From CBDATG01 sp965200145 (GTDB lineage: Bacteria; Chloroflexota; Dehalococcoidia; Lucifugimonadales; Lucifugimonadaceae): 64,000 nucleotides of DNA. The notes beneath the pieces were generated by a model. It was not told the DNA's origin and made no database searches. It saw only the letters and a list, made by a program, of their open reading frames with translations. Position 1 is the stretch's first letter. Each line of letters begins with the position of its first letter. The stretch covers positions 186,001 to 250,000 of the forward strand of contig CBDATG010000002.1 of NCBI GenBank assembly GCA_965200145.1, in the 5' to 3' direction. Shown piece by piece: positions 1 through 7,177 of the stretch. A program made the position numbers and the translations under genes.

Positions 1-747
1 GGAGTCATCGGCGAAGATCAAGTCAAGTTGCGTAGCGACGACAACGACACCTACGTCGCAGTCCGAGATTCGTGCGGCGATGAAGGTGCTCGCGAATCTG
101 CTCTTGATTACTTGGCCACAGGGCGCCGACCCAGCGCGATGTTCGATGTGTTTGCGAAAGAACCTTGGGCAACACAATCCGCCATGGAACGCGCACCGTT
201 GCGTGTGCTGAGGCAGGATCCATGGGAATGTTTGGCGGCATTTATATGCTCTCAGAACTCAAATATGGTGCGGATAAAGCAATTAGTGGCAAAGCTAGCG
301 GGATATGGTGAAATGCTTGACAAGGACGAGGAACAATATATTTTCCCAAAATCTGAAGTGATAGCTGGGATAGGTGAACACCTACTACGCGAGATGCGAT
401 TTGGTTATCGCGCCCCGCACTTGGCGCGAGTCGCGAGAATAGTGAGCGATCGTGGCGACTGGCTTTGGAGCTTAAGGAATGCTACCTATGACGATGCGAA
501 GAGTGAGTTGATGGGTCTGCCGGGTGTCGGTCCGAAGGTCGCGGATTGCGTGTTGGCGTATTCGCTAGACAAGGGGGAATCGTTCCCGGTAGATGTGCAT
601 GTGATGCGAGCGATGCGACGGCTCTACGATCTCCCGGAGCACGCAAAGGTCAACGACGTAGCCGAGTGGGCACGGGATCGATTCGGAGATTGGTCATCAC
701 TTGTTCAGCTGTACGTGTTTAGGGACGAGGTGAACCGGGGCACCTAG
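1..747 (+). CDS. 8-oxoguanine DNA glycosylase, OGG1-like (5' partial)
   Basis: Base-excision repair enzyme of the HhH-GPD superfamily that removes oxidised guanine from DNA. The frame is open from base 1, and the residues before the first possible start (GVIGEDQVK) match the OGG1 N-terminal beta domain, so the gene begins upstream of the window. Visible signatures are RQDPWECLAAFICSQNSN (the OGG1 N-helix block), a helix-hairpin-helix LPGVGPKVADC with the catalytic lysine at about residue 179 of the visible part, and the catalytic aspartate in PVDVH about 19 residues later. These features fit OGG1 rather than MutY/Nth, because no Fe-S cysteine cluster follows. The gene ends 24 bases before a convergent CCA-family gene. 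Family assignment is firm; the true length is unknown. Confidence 0.88.
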   Translation, partial: GVIGEDQVKLRSDDNDTYVAVRDSCGDEGARESALDYLATGRRPSAMFDVFAKEPWATQSAMERAPLRVLRQDPWECLAAFICSQNSNMVRIKQLVAKLAGYGEMLDKDEEQYIFPKSEVIAGIGEHLLREMRFGYRAPHLARVARIVSDRGDWLWSLRNATYDDAKSELMGLPGVGPKVADCVLAYSLDKGESFPVDVHVMRAMRRLYDLPEHAKVNDVAEWARDRFGDWSSLVQLYVFRDEVNRGT

Positions 748-770
748 GCTTCGGATCATGATTTGAGGCG

Positions 771-2030
771 TTAGGTGGCGTTGGACCCGTGTCTTCGTCG
801 GACGTATTCGACCTCGTCTTCCCGTGTCGCGATCCGGTCATCTATGCGGAGGTTGGTGAGTTCTCTCAGGATTGCGCCAATCTCTGGTCCAGTTTGAATA
901 CCTAACTCTTCAACATCCCGGCCGCTTAAGTGAGGCTTAGTGTGCCGAGCTACCTCGTGGATCCGTTGCAATCTCGCCGCGAGATGTTGACGACCAACGA
1001 ACATCGTGGTCGCGCGGACGACTCGATAATCGAATTGACGCAATTTAACCGCGACCTCGCTATCTGACAGCGAGTCCCAATCTGTCGATTCGAAGACGGA
1101 TCTGATTTTGATTGTGTCGTCAAGCAAGTCTTGCCATCGCCTAGTTAAAGGCAAGTTTTGGGAAACGTTCCTTGATGCTCGTTTGTCCAGAAGCTGCAGG
1201 AATGTCGCGAACCTAGAGTCGGCACCGTATAGGTCTGGTTCCTGCCCTAGCACATTGACTTTCGTCTTGGAAATCGGCTCCATCAGCAGTGCCCGCGTCA
1301 GTCCGAACTCTTGGGCCAAGTCCACGATTCCGCGTAGGTTCTCATGCGGTTCGAACCAGCGTGCGAATTCGGCGAATAACCTGTTGGGCGAACTGGCGAG
1401 AAACGTGGACAGAGCCGGTAACGCGCGGTTCAGGTTGTCGGCCGTATCTCGCTCGATCCTCAGGTCGTACCTAGCGGCCAATCTGATCCCCCTAAGCATC
1501 CGGGTCGGGTCTTCATGGAACGCCTCTTGGTGCAACACGCGGAGGGTTGAGCTGGCGGAGTCTGCAAGCCCGTTGAAAGGGTTGTGGAACCTGCCAAAAC
1601 CCTGCGGTGTGAGTCCCACCGCCATGGCATTCACCGTGAAGTCGCGCCTTGGAAGGTCTTCGCGAATGTGAGGCACAAGCCTGATCGTTGGCAGCGAGCC
1701 GTGCGGTTGATATGTGTCCCGTCGGGCGGCTGCAAGCTCAACGGTGTGCCCACTGATTTGGACGCGGCAAGTCTGGAACATTGAACGCGTCAGCACACTC
1801 GATTCCTTGCAACGTTTCACGCAGGAATCTGCGATGTTGTGCACATCTCCTGCCACTACGATGTCTGGTATCTGATGAGGTGATTTGACACCGAGAACGG
1901 CATCCCGGATGATGCCGCCAACTAACCAAGCCCTAGCATCTTGCGAACGTGCTACGGCTCCCACGACTCGGATTGCATGTGCAACTCCGGGTTCTATGTG
2001 TGCTTCTAGAGCCTGATGGACTTGGTGCAT
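771..2030 (-). CDS. CCA tRNA nucleotidyltransferase / poly(A) polymerase family protein
   Basis: Nucleotidyltransferase-superfamily protein of the class II CCA-adding/poly(A) polymerase type, which normally finishes tRNA 3' ends. The 419 residues show the head-domain signature WLVGGIIRDAVLG (residues 35-47), the RRDFTVNAMAV block, and DPTRMLRGIRLAARY, followed by a helical C-terminal region ending in a typical SGRDVEELGIQTGPEIG segment. Oddity: the catalytic DxD pair of the family (usually D-I-D-I-V-V) reads Q-I-P-D-I-V-V here, so the first metal-binding aspartate is isoleucine 54 while Asp56 is kept. This could mean reduced or altered activity. The start is ATG. It is convergent with the glycosylase gene and divergent from the DsbA-like gene. 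Confidence 0.85.
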   Translation of the reverse strand: MHQVHQALEAHIEPGVAHAIRVVGAVARSQDARAWLVGGIIRDAVLGVKSPHQIPDIVVAGDVHNIADSCVKRCKESSVLTRSMFQTCRVQISGHTVELAAARRDTYQPHGSLPTIRLVPHIREDLPRRDFTVNAMAVGLTPQGFGRFHNPFNGLADSASSTLRVLHQEAFHEDPTRMLRGIRLAARYDLRIERDTADNLNRALPALSTFLASSPNRLFAEFARWFEPHENLRGIVDLAQEFGLTRALLMEPISKTKVNVLGQEPDLYGADSRFATFLQLLDKRASRNVSQNLPLTRRWQDLLDDTIKIRSVFESTDWDSLSDSEVAVKLRQFDYRVVRATTMFVGRQHLAARLQRIHEVARHTKPHLSGRDVEELGIQTGPEIGAILRELTNLRIDDRIATREDEVEYVRRRHGSNAT

Positions 2031-2103
2031 GGCTGGACTGTTGCTTGTAAGCGAGCCGCGTTGTAGCGTGCCGCCGAGGTGCGAGATGTTGCGTACTGGA
2101 TGT

Positions 2104-2112
2104 TGTTACAAT
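2104..2112 (+). promoter_or_regulatory. Extended -10 promoter element upstream of the DsbA-like gene
   Basis: TG-T-TACAAT fits the extended -10 consensus (TGn-TATAAT). It lies about 77 bases before the likely ATG of the DsbA-like gene in the 131-base divergent spacer. No convincing -35 box at 17 bases is visible, as expected for extended -10 promoters. Inferred from sequence only. Confidence 0.4.
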
Positions 2113-2188
2113 GCGATAACAAACCGCAATGTCGGCCTACCGCTACACCTGAACGTGTTGAATGGATGACATTAACGTGGGAGATCGA

Positions 2189-2830
2189 ATGATGTCAGAT
2201 GACACACCTATTAAGGCAGACGTATTCATAGATTACACCTGTCCTTGGGTGCGTCAGGCGGGCATTTGGCTCAGGAGAGTTGAGTTATCACTGGGTGAGG
2301 GTTTGGAGCTCCGATACCGAAGCTTCGCTTTGGAGCAGGTCAACTCGGATCAAGGTGAAGATTGGAAGGCCTGGGAGCAAGGCGAGGATTACCTGAGCCG
2401 TGGGCTTTGGCCACTTCGTGGAGGGATTGCGGCCAGGATGCAGTCCGCCGAGGCGCACCGGAACTACATGGCGACATTACAGGAGTTCAAGTTCGTAGAA
2501 CGGGGTGACATCCGATCGCGGACGGTCGTGGTGGAGATGGCATCTGCTGCCGGGCTCGATATGGTGCGATTCGTTGCCGACATTGACGATCCGGCCCGGT
2601 TGAGAGAGATCGGCTCCGACCACCAAGAAGCGGCGGCGAAGGGCGTTTTCGGAACTCCGACATTCGTGTTTGAGGACGGTTCAACCGCGTTCTTGAAGAC
2701 GTTCACTCCCCCTGAGAGTGACACTCTGTCGGCGTGGGACGCATTGATTTCGATGGCACGTAACCGTCCGTACTTCGGTGAGTTGAAGCGGCCGCAACCA
2801 CCTTGGCCGCAGGGTGTCGACGTATCCTGA
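2189..2830 (+). CDS. DsbA-family thioredoxin-fold protein with degenerate CPWV active site
   Basis: Cytoplasmic DsbA/FrnE-like or 2-hydroxychromene-2-carboxylate isomerase-like protein, recognised by an N-terminal VFIDYTCPWVRQAG strand-turn-helix, a long helical insert, and a C-terminal GVFGTPTFVFEDG segment carrying the cis-proline loop. Active oxidoreductases of this fold have CPWC; here the second cysteine is valine, so classical dithiol exchange is unlikely and a glutathione-dependent or isomerase-like role is more plausible. An upstream ATG at 2162 is in frame, but GGGAG at 2179-2183 sits 5 and 8 bases before the ATG pair at 2189/2192, which I prefer. The substrate cannot be named. It ends 3 bases before rnc, so it is probably cotranscribed with rnc and ftsY. 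Confidence 0.7.
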   Translation: MMSDDTPIKADVFIDYTCPWVRQAGIWLRRVELSLGEGLELRYRSFALEQVNSDQGEDWKAWEQGEDYLSRGLWPLRGGIAARMQSAEAHRNYMATLQEFKFVERGDIRSRTVVVEMASAAGLDMVRFVADIDDPARLREIGSDHQEAAAKGVFGTPTFVFEDGSTAFLKTFTPPESDTLSAWDALISMARNRPYFGELKRPQPPWPQGVDVS

Positions 2831-2833
2831 GCC

Positions 2834-3751
2834 GTGCGGGACTTCGTGCACGATCGATCGTTGCTGACGGATGTCCAGCGTCGGCTCGGTGTCGAGTTTA
2901 GAGACCCGTCACTTCTAAGCACAGCACTAACGCACCAGTCCTACATCAACGAGCAGCCTGGCGGTGGTCCGGCCGTTGAATCGTACGAGCGACTGGAGTT
3001 TTTGGGCGACGCGGTGCTCAATGAGTCGGTGGCGCGACGGTTGTTTGAGGCGATGCCGGATGCAGACGAAGGCACTCTAACGCTTGGCAGGTCTCACGTC
3101 GTATGTCGCGATTCATTGTCAGCCGTGGCACGAGACATGGGGCTCGGCAAGTGGATCGTATTTGGCAATGGCGAATCAGAAACGTCCGTGAGGGATTCGG
3201 TTCTTGAAGACGTATACGAGTCTGTTCTGGGAGCTGTCTACGTTGATCAGGGAACGTTTGCTGCGGAGCATTTCATTACACAGTCTCTGGGCGACTCCAT
3301 CAGGGATGTCATTGTGAATGGCGTTGAGAAGAATCCCAAGTCCAAGTTCCAAGAGTCGGTGCAAGCGCACGGATTGCCTACCCCGCGTTACACGACTCGG
3401 CAGATTAGTCCAGATGGCGCATATCCGATGAGTTTCGAGTCGGAGGTGTACGTATCGGACCTTCAGATAGCGACGGCGGTTGCGAGTGGCAAGACCCGGG
3501 CTGAGATGTTGGCGGCGCAGGAGGGGTGTGAGGTGTTTGATAAGGGGATACCGGTGGCGTTGCGCGGCAGGGTACGCCGAACAGCTAAAGACGGCGATGG
3601 GTTCAATCGCACTGCCTATCCTCGCAGAAAGCTGAAACTGGCCCAGGTAGAGGACGAGCCGGAGCAGTCGATTGGCCTCAACCCACTGAGGCGTCTTTGG
3701 CTACGGCTGTCTGGTGCGACGCTCTTCATTTTTACGAAAAACATCAATTGA
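2834..3751 (+). CDS. rnc: Ribonuclease III
   Basis: Double-strand RNA endonuclease for rRNA and mRNA processing. The N-terminal RNase III domain has the signature ERLEFLGDAVL and the second acidic pair in SVLEDVYESVLGAVYVDQG, so all four catalytic acidic positions (E, D, D, E) are retained. A dsRNA-binding domain follows, starting at NPKSKFQESVQAHGLPTP and ending near the alanine-rich helix before EGCEVFDKG. About 65 residues of basic tail follow the dsRBD, making the protein (305 aa) longer than the usual 220-250. The start is GTG, 3 bases after the DsbA-like stop. The stop codon overlaps the TTG start proposed for ftsY. The commonly intervening smc gene is absent. Confidence 0.95.
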   Translation: MRDFVHDRSLLTDVQRRLGVEFRDPSLLSTALTHQSYINEQPGGGPAVESYERLEFLGDAVLNESVARRLFEAMPDADEGTLTLGRSHVVCRDSLSAVARDMGLGKWIVFGNGESETSVRDSVLEDVYESVLGAVYVDQGTFAAEHFITQSLGDSIRDVIVNGVEKNPKSKFQESVQAHGLPTPRYTTRQISPDGAYPMSFESEVYVSDLQIATAVASGKTRAEMLAAQEGCEVFDKGIPVALRGRVRRTAKDGDGFNRTAYPRRKLKLAQVEDEPEQSIGLNPLRRLWLRLSGATLFIFTKNIN

Positions 3752-4695
3752 CCCCGCCGTTGCTCTCGTTACTGCGCAAGCCGCGCCAAACATCCCAAGC
3801 AACGGCGAACACGGGTAGCGCATGGCGCCGCGCCTTCGGCCGAGTCTTCAGACGCGAGAAAATCGATGTTCAGTTCTGGGAAGAACTGGAGGAGGCTCTG
3901 ATCGTCTCGGATGTCGGAGTGCACACAGCGGTGGAGTTGGTTGAACGCGCGAGACGGTCCGCAGAAGATCGCAAACTCTCTTCGACTGAGGCAGTGAAGT
4001 CGCTGGTGCGTTCGGATATCGCTTCAATCTTCTCATCGGTGTCAGATGTTCCACCGCGGTCGATCGATGCGGGAGGGAAGTTAGCTTTGATGATGGTGGG
4101 AATTAATGGTTCCGGTAAGACGACCACGATAGGTAAGTTAACGCACACTGCTCGCAACGCCGGTGACGAGGTGTTGATCGCCGCGGGCGATACATTCCGC
4201 GCTGGCGCGATTCGTCAGGCAGAAATCTGGGCGGAACGCACGGGCGCGCGTTGCATTTCGACACAGGCGGGCGGGGACCCGGGTGCAGTGGTGTTTGATG
4301 CGATGCGGGCGGCGAGGTCGCAGTCCGTTGACTTGGTGATAGTAGACACGGCCGGTCGGTTGCACACCTCGATAAATCTGATGGAGGAGTTGAAGAAGGT
4401 TCGACGAATCTTGGATCGCGAGAGCGGTGAGTACCGGGTTCGAGTGTTACTCGTGTTGGATGCCAACTCAGGACAGAACGGCTTGGCGCAAGCGCGGGAA
4501 TTCAAATCAGCGATTGACATTGACGGCATTGTCTTGACAAAGCTAGATTCGAGCGCGCGGGGTGGTATCGCCGTCTCGATCTGCCATGAGTTGCAGTTGC
4601 CAATCTTGTACGTAGGCACCGGGGAACGCATGGGTGATATTGCGGAGTTCGATGGCGATGAATTCGTAGCTGCCCTATTGCCCGCCGATACGTGA
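3748..4695 (+). CDS. ftsY: Signal recognition particle receptor FtsY
   Basis: SRP-type GTPase that docks ribosome-SRP complexes at the membrane. A short N-terminal helical bundle precedes the NG domain. Visible G-domain motifs are GINGSGKTTTIGKL (P-loop), DTFRAGAIRQAE, DTAGRLHTS, TKLDSSARGG and the C-terminal GTGERMGDIAEFD. There is no long acidic A domain, as in many non-proteobacterial FtsY proteins. The frame stays open to a TTG at 3697 inside rnc, but a TTG at 3748 overlaps the rnc stop (TTGA) and gives a 315-residue protein of normal size, suggesting translational coupling. Function is certain; the exact start is moderately certain. Confidence 0.93.
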   Translation: MTPPLLSLLRKPRQTSQATANTGSAWRRAFGRVFRREKIDVQFWEELEEALIVSDVGVHTAVELVERARRSAEDRKLSSTEAVKSLVRSDIASIFSSVSDVPPRSIDAGGKLALMMVGINGSGKTTTIGKLTHTARNAGDEVLIAAGDTFRAGAIRQAEIWAERTGARCISTQAGGDPGAVVFDAMRAARSQSVDLVIVDTAGRLHTSINLMEELKKVRRILDRESGEYRVRVLLVLDANSGQNGLAQAREFKSAIDIDGIVLTKLDSSARGGIAVSICHELQLPILYVGTGERMGDIAEFDGDEFVAALLPADT

Positions 4696-4762
4696 TTCGC
4701 TCTATATTCCGTTCTTGATGCGTCTCGCTCATCGAGTCCTGTTAGACCACGATTGATGGCCG

Positions 4763-7141
4763 ATGATGTATGACTTGGTAATTTGGTTGGCGGTTGCTTA
4801 CGCCATCTGGCTGGCCGCCATCCCGTTTGCGTGGCTCGCGTTGGGCAATCTGCACGACCGTGGAGCCGCGTTCGCGAGGCCGCTTGGACTCTTGGCGATA
4901 GGGTCTGCTGTCTGGTTGGTGAGCCTCATCGGAATCGCCCCGTCGATCGGTGCTATCTGGTGGTCTCTTCTAGTTGCGATCGCGCTCGCTGGCTGGACCT
5001 ACGTCGTCTGGACGAGTCGCGAAGAGTTCAGCGCGTTTTTGAGACAGCGTTGGCGCGATGTCTTGATTGCGGAGCTGGTCTTTCTCGCAGCATTCGCAGC
5101 ATTCGCCGCGTTGAAGGCAAACGACCCCGACATTGCCGGGACTGAGAAACCAATGGACTTGACCATGCTGAATGCCATGGTGTCCGATCAGTACGCTCCA
5201 CCAGCGGACCTGTGGCTCAGTGGTTTCGACATTGCGTATTACTACTTCGGATACTGGCTGTTTGGCGGCATTTCCCAAATGTCCGGGATCGCGCCGTCGA
5301 TCGCGTACAACCTGTCGCTTGCGCTGATCGCCGGCATGGCGGCCACATGCATCTACTCGTTAGTCGCAGGTTTCATTCGCAAGGATGGCGGAAGCAAGGT
5401 CAGGGCGATGTTGGGAGGTTTCGTTTCTGTTGCATTGCTGCTCGTGGTGTCCAACTTGAATGGATTATGGGAGTTGCTAGCCCTATTAGGGGTAGGTGGG
5501 AACGCGTTCTTCGACTGGTTAGCGATTGATGGCGTAGATGCGTCAAGTAGAGGCGACGGTTGGCGTCCCACGGGATTCTGGTGGTGGTGGGCATCATCTC
5601 GCGTCATCAACACATTCGGCCCGTACGGCGAGCACCTGGATTTCACGATCCAAGAATTCCCATTCTTCAGCTTCCTACTCGGAGACTTGCATCCTCACGT
5701 GATGTCGATTCCGTTTGTGCTACTTGCGCTGGCGATGTCCGCGAATCTGCTGTGGTCACGAGTCAGATGGGGTTGGAGCTGGCTGTCAGAGCATAGGGCG
5801 GCCGCGTTCGGGATCGTCTTGATGATCGGAGCTGCAGGTTTCATCAACGCGTGGGACATGATCGTTGTTCTACCGGTTATTGCCGCGTCGGTTCTGATGA
5901 AGACTTACCGCGAAAACGGGTATCGACTAGCGGCGGCGATCAGGACAGCGACTCTTCCGCTTGCCGCCCTGGTCGGCCTAGCGGTCGTTCTGTATTCGAA
6001 TTTCTACTTCGGAACTCTTGAGAGCCAGGTCGGGTTTCCGCCCGTCGCGCCGACACGTTACGGCACTCGACTGATACACCTCGCAACTGTTTGGTTGCCG
6101 TTGTTCGCCGTTGCATCTGTTTTCGTGTACGGCTACGTCGTTCAAGGAATGAGACGCGGAGGCCTTGCCACGGTACTGGCGCGCGTCAGCCGGCCATCCG
6201 GGGCGTCTTTGATCTGGTTGCTTCCAATCAGTGCCTGCGTGTTCATCTACGTCGCATGGGCAGTTACGCATGTCATCTTCAACGACAACTTCAGATGGTT
6301 GCATTTGGCAGAACGATTACCTGTATCGGTGCTGACCGGCGCTCTGTTCATTCTGTTGGCCGGGACTCTGTTGGTTCGGGCGCGTCGCGGTTCCAGTGAT
6401 GCGGCGCAGATGTCGTTGCTGATAGCCGCTGTTGCGATGTTCTACATTTTCTTCGCTGAGCACTTCTACGCGTTGGACTTCTTCGCTACTCGCATGAACA
6501 CGGTTTTCAAGCTCTACTACCAAGCGTGGATAGTCTTGTCGGTCGTCGGTGGCTACGGCGTCTATCACTGGTTACGCGTGCATCCAAGATTAGTTGGTAA
6601 AGCGCAAATCTGGAGCAGTGCCGGGGCAGTGTTGGTTGTGCTACTGATGGCGGTGAGCTGTTACTATGCGTTAGCGGCTTCAGTTACGAAGAGCTTGGAG
6701 ACCAACACGCGTGCGACATTTGACGGGTTGGCGTTCATGGAAACACGCGCTCCTGACAGGTTGGATGCGATCAACTGGATCAGATCGAACCTCGGCTCTG
6801 ATTCTGTCTTGGTGGAAAGCGTTGGTGGTGGTTACTCCGAATATGGTCGGTACTCGGGATTCTCAGGTGTTCGAGGGATTCTCGGTTGGACTGGCCATGA
6901 GCGTCAGTGGCGAGGCGGAGACGCTGGTTGGAGTGAACGCGAGGGCGATGTCAGGCGTATCTACGAACTGAGTGACCTGGCTGAGGTACGGACGCTCATC
7001 GCCCGATACAGCGTCACGCACGTCGTCGTAAGCGACTTGGAACGCGAAAAATATACTGAAATCGATGCAACGAAGTTCGCCCTTATCGGTTCGTTGGCGT
7101 ATTCAAATGCGAGTGTTGAGATATATGACGTACGGCACTGA
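4763..7141 (+). CDS. DUF2298 (Chlor_Arch_YYY-type) polytopic membrane protein
   Basis: A 792-residue integral membrane protein with roughly a dozen hydrophobic spans. The first starts at residue 4, and the last is followed by a soluble C-terminal region of about 120 residues. It carries features of the DUF2298/TIGR03662 family, including TEKPMDLTMLNAM after the third or fourth span, the aromatic GFDIAYYYFGYWLFGG segment, and GDLHPHVMSIPF in a loop. The family resembles GT-C glycosyltransferases and is found mainly in Chloroflexi and archaea. No reaction is established, but the family almost always neighbours TIGR03663/Agl23, as here (37-base gap). Inferred role: membrane glycan transfer or assembly from lipid-linked sugar. 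Confidence 0.85.
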   Translation: MMYDLVIWLAVAYAIWLAAIPFAWLALGNLHDRGAAFARPLGLLAIGSAVWLVSLIGIAPSIGAIWWSLLVAIALAGWTYVVWTSREEFSAFLRQRWRDVLIAELVFLAAFAAFAALKANDPDIAGTEKPMDLTMLNAMVSDQYAPPADLWLSGFDIAYYYFGYWLFGGISQMSGIAPSIAYNLSLALIAGMAATCIYSLVAGFIRKDGGSKVRAMLGGFVSVALLLVVSNLNGLWELLALLGVGGNAFFDWLAIDGVDASSRGDGWRPTGFWWWWASSRVINTFGPYGEHLDFTIQEFPFFSFLLGDLHPHVMSIPFVLLALAMSANLLWSRVRWGWSWLSEHRAAAFGIVLMIGAAGFINAWDMIVVLPVIAASVLMKTYRENGYRLAAAIRTATLPLAALVGLAVVLYSNFYFGTLESQVGFPPVAPTRYGTRLIHLATVWLPLFAVASVFVYGYVVQGMRRGGLATVLARVSRPSGASLIWLLPISACVFIYVAWAVTHVIFNDNFRWLHLAERLPVSVLTGALFILLAGTLLVRARRGSSDAAQMSLLIAAVAMFYIFFAEHFYALDFFATRMNTVFKLYYQAWIVLSVVGGYGVYHWLRVHPRLVGKAQIWSSAGAVLVVLLMAVSCYYALAASVTKSLETNTRATFDGLAFMETRAPDRLDAINWIRSNLGSDSVLVESVGGGYSEYGRYSGFSGVRGILGWTGHERQWRGGDAGWSEREGDVRRIYELSDLAEVRTLIARYSVTHVVVSDLEREKYTEIDATKFALIGSLAYSNASVEIYDVRH

Positions 7142-7177
7142 TAATGTGCCGGCCAGCCGCTACGTGGGAATACCAGA

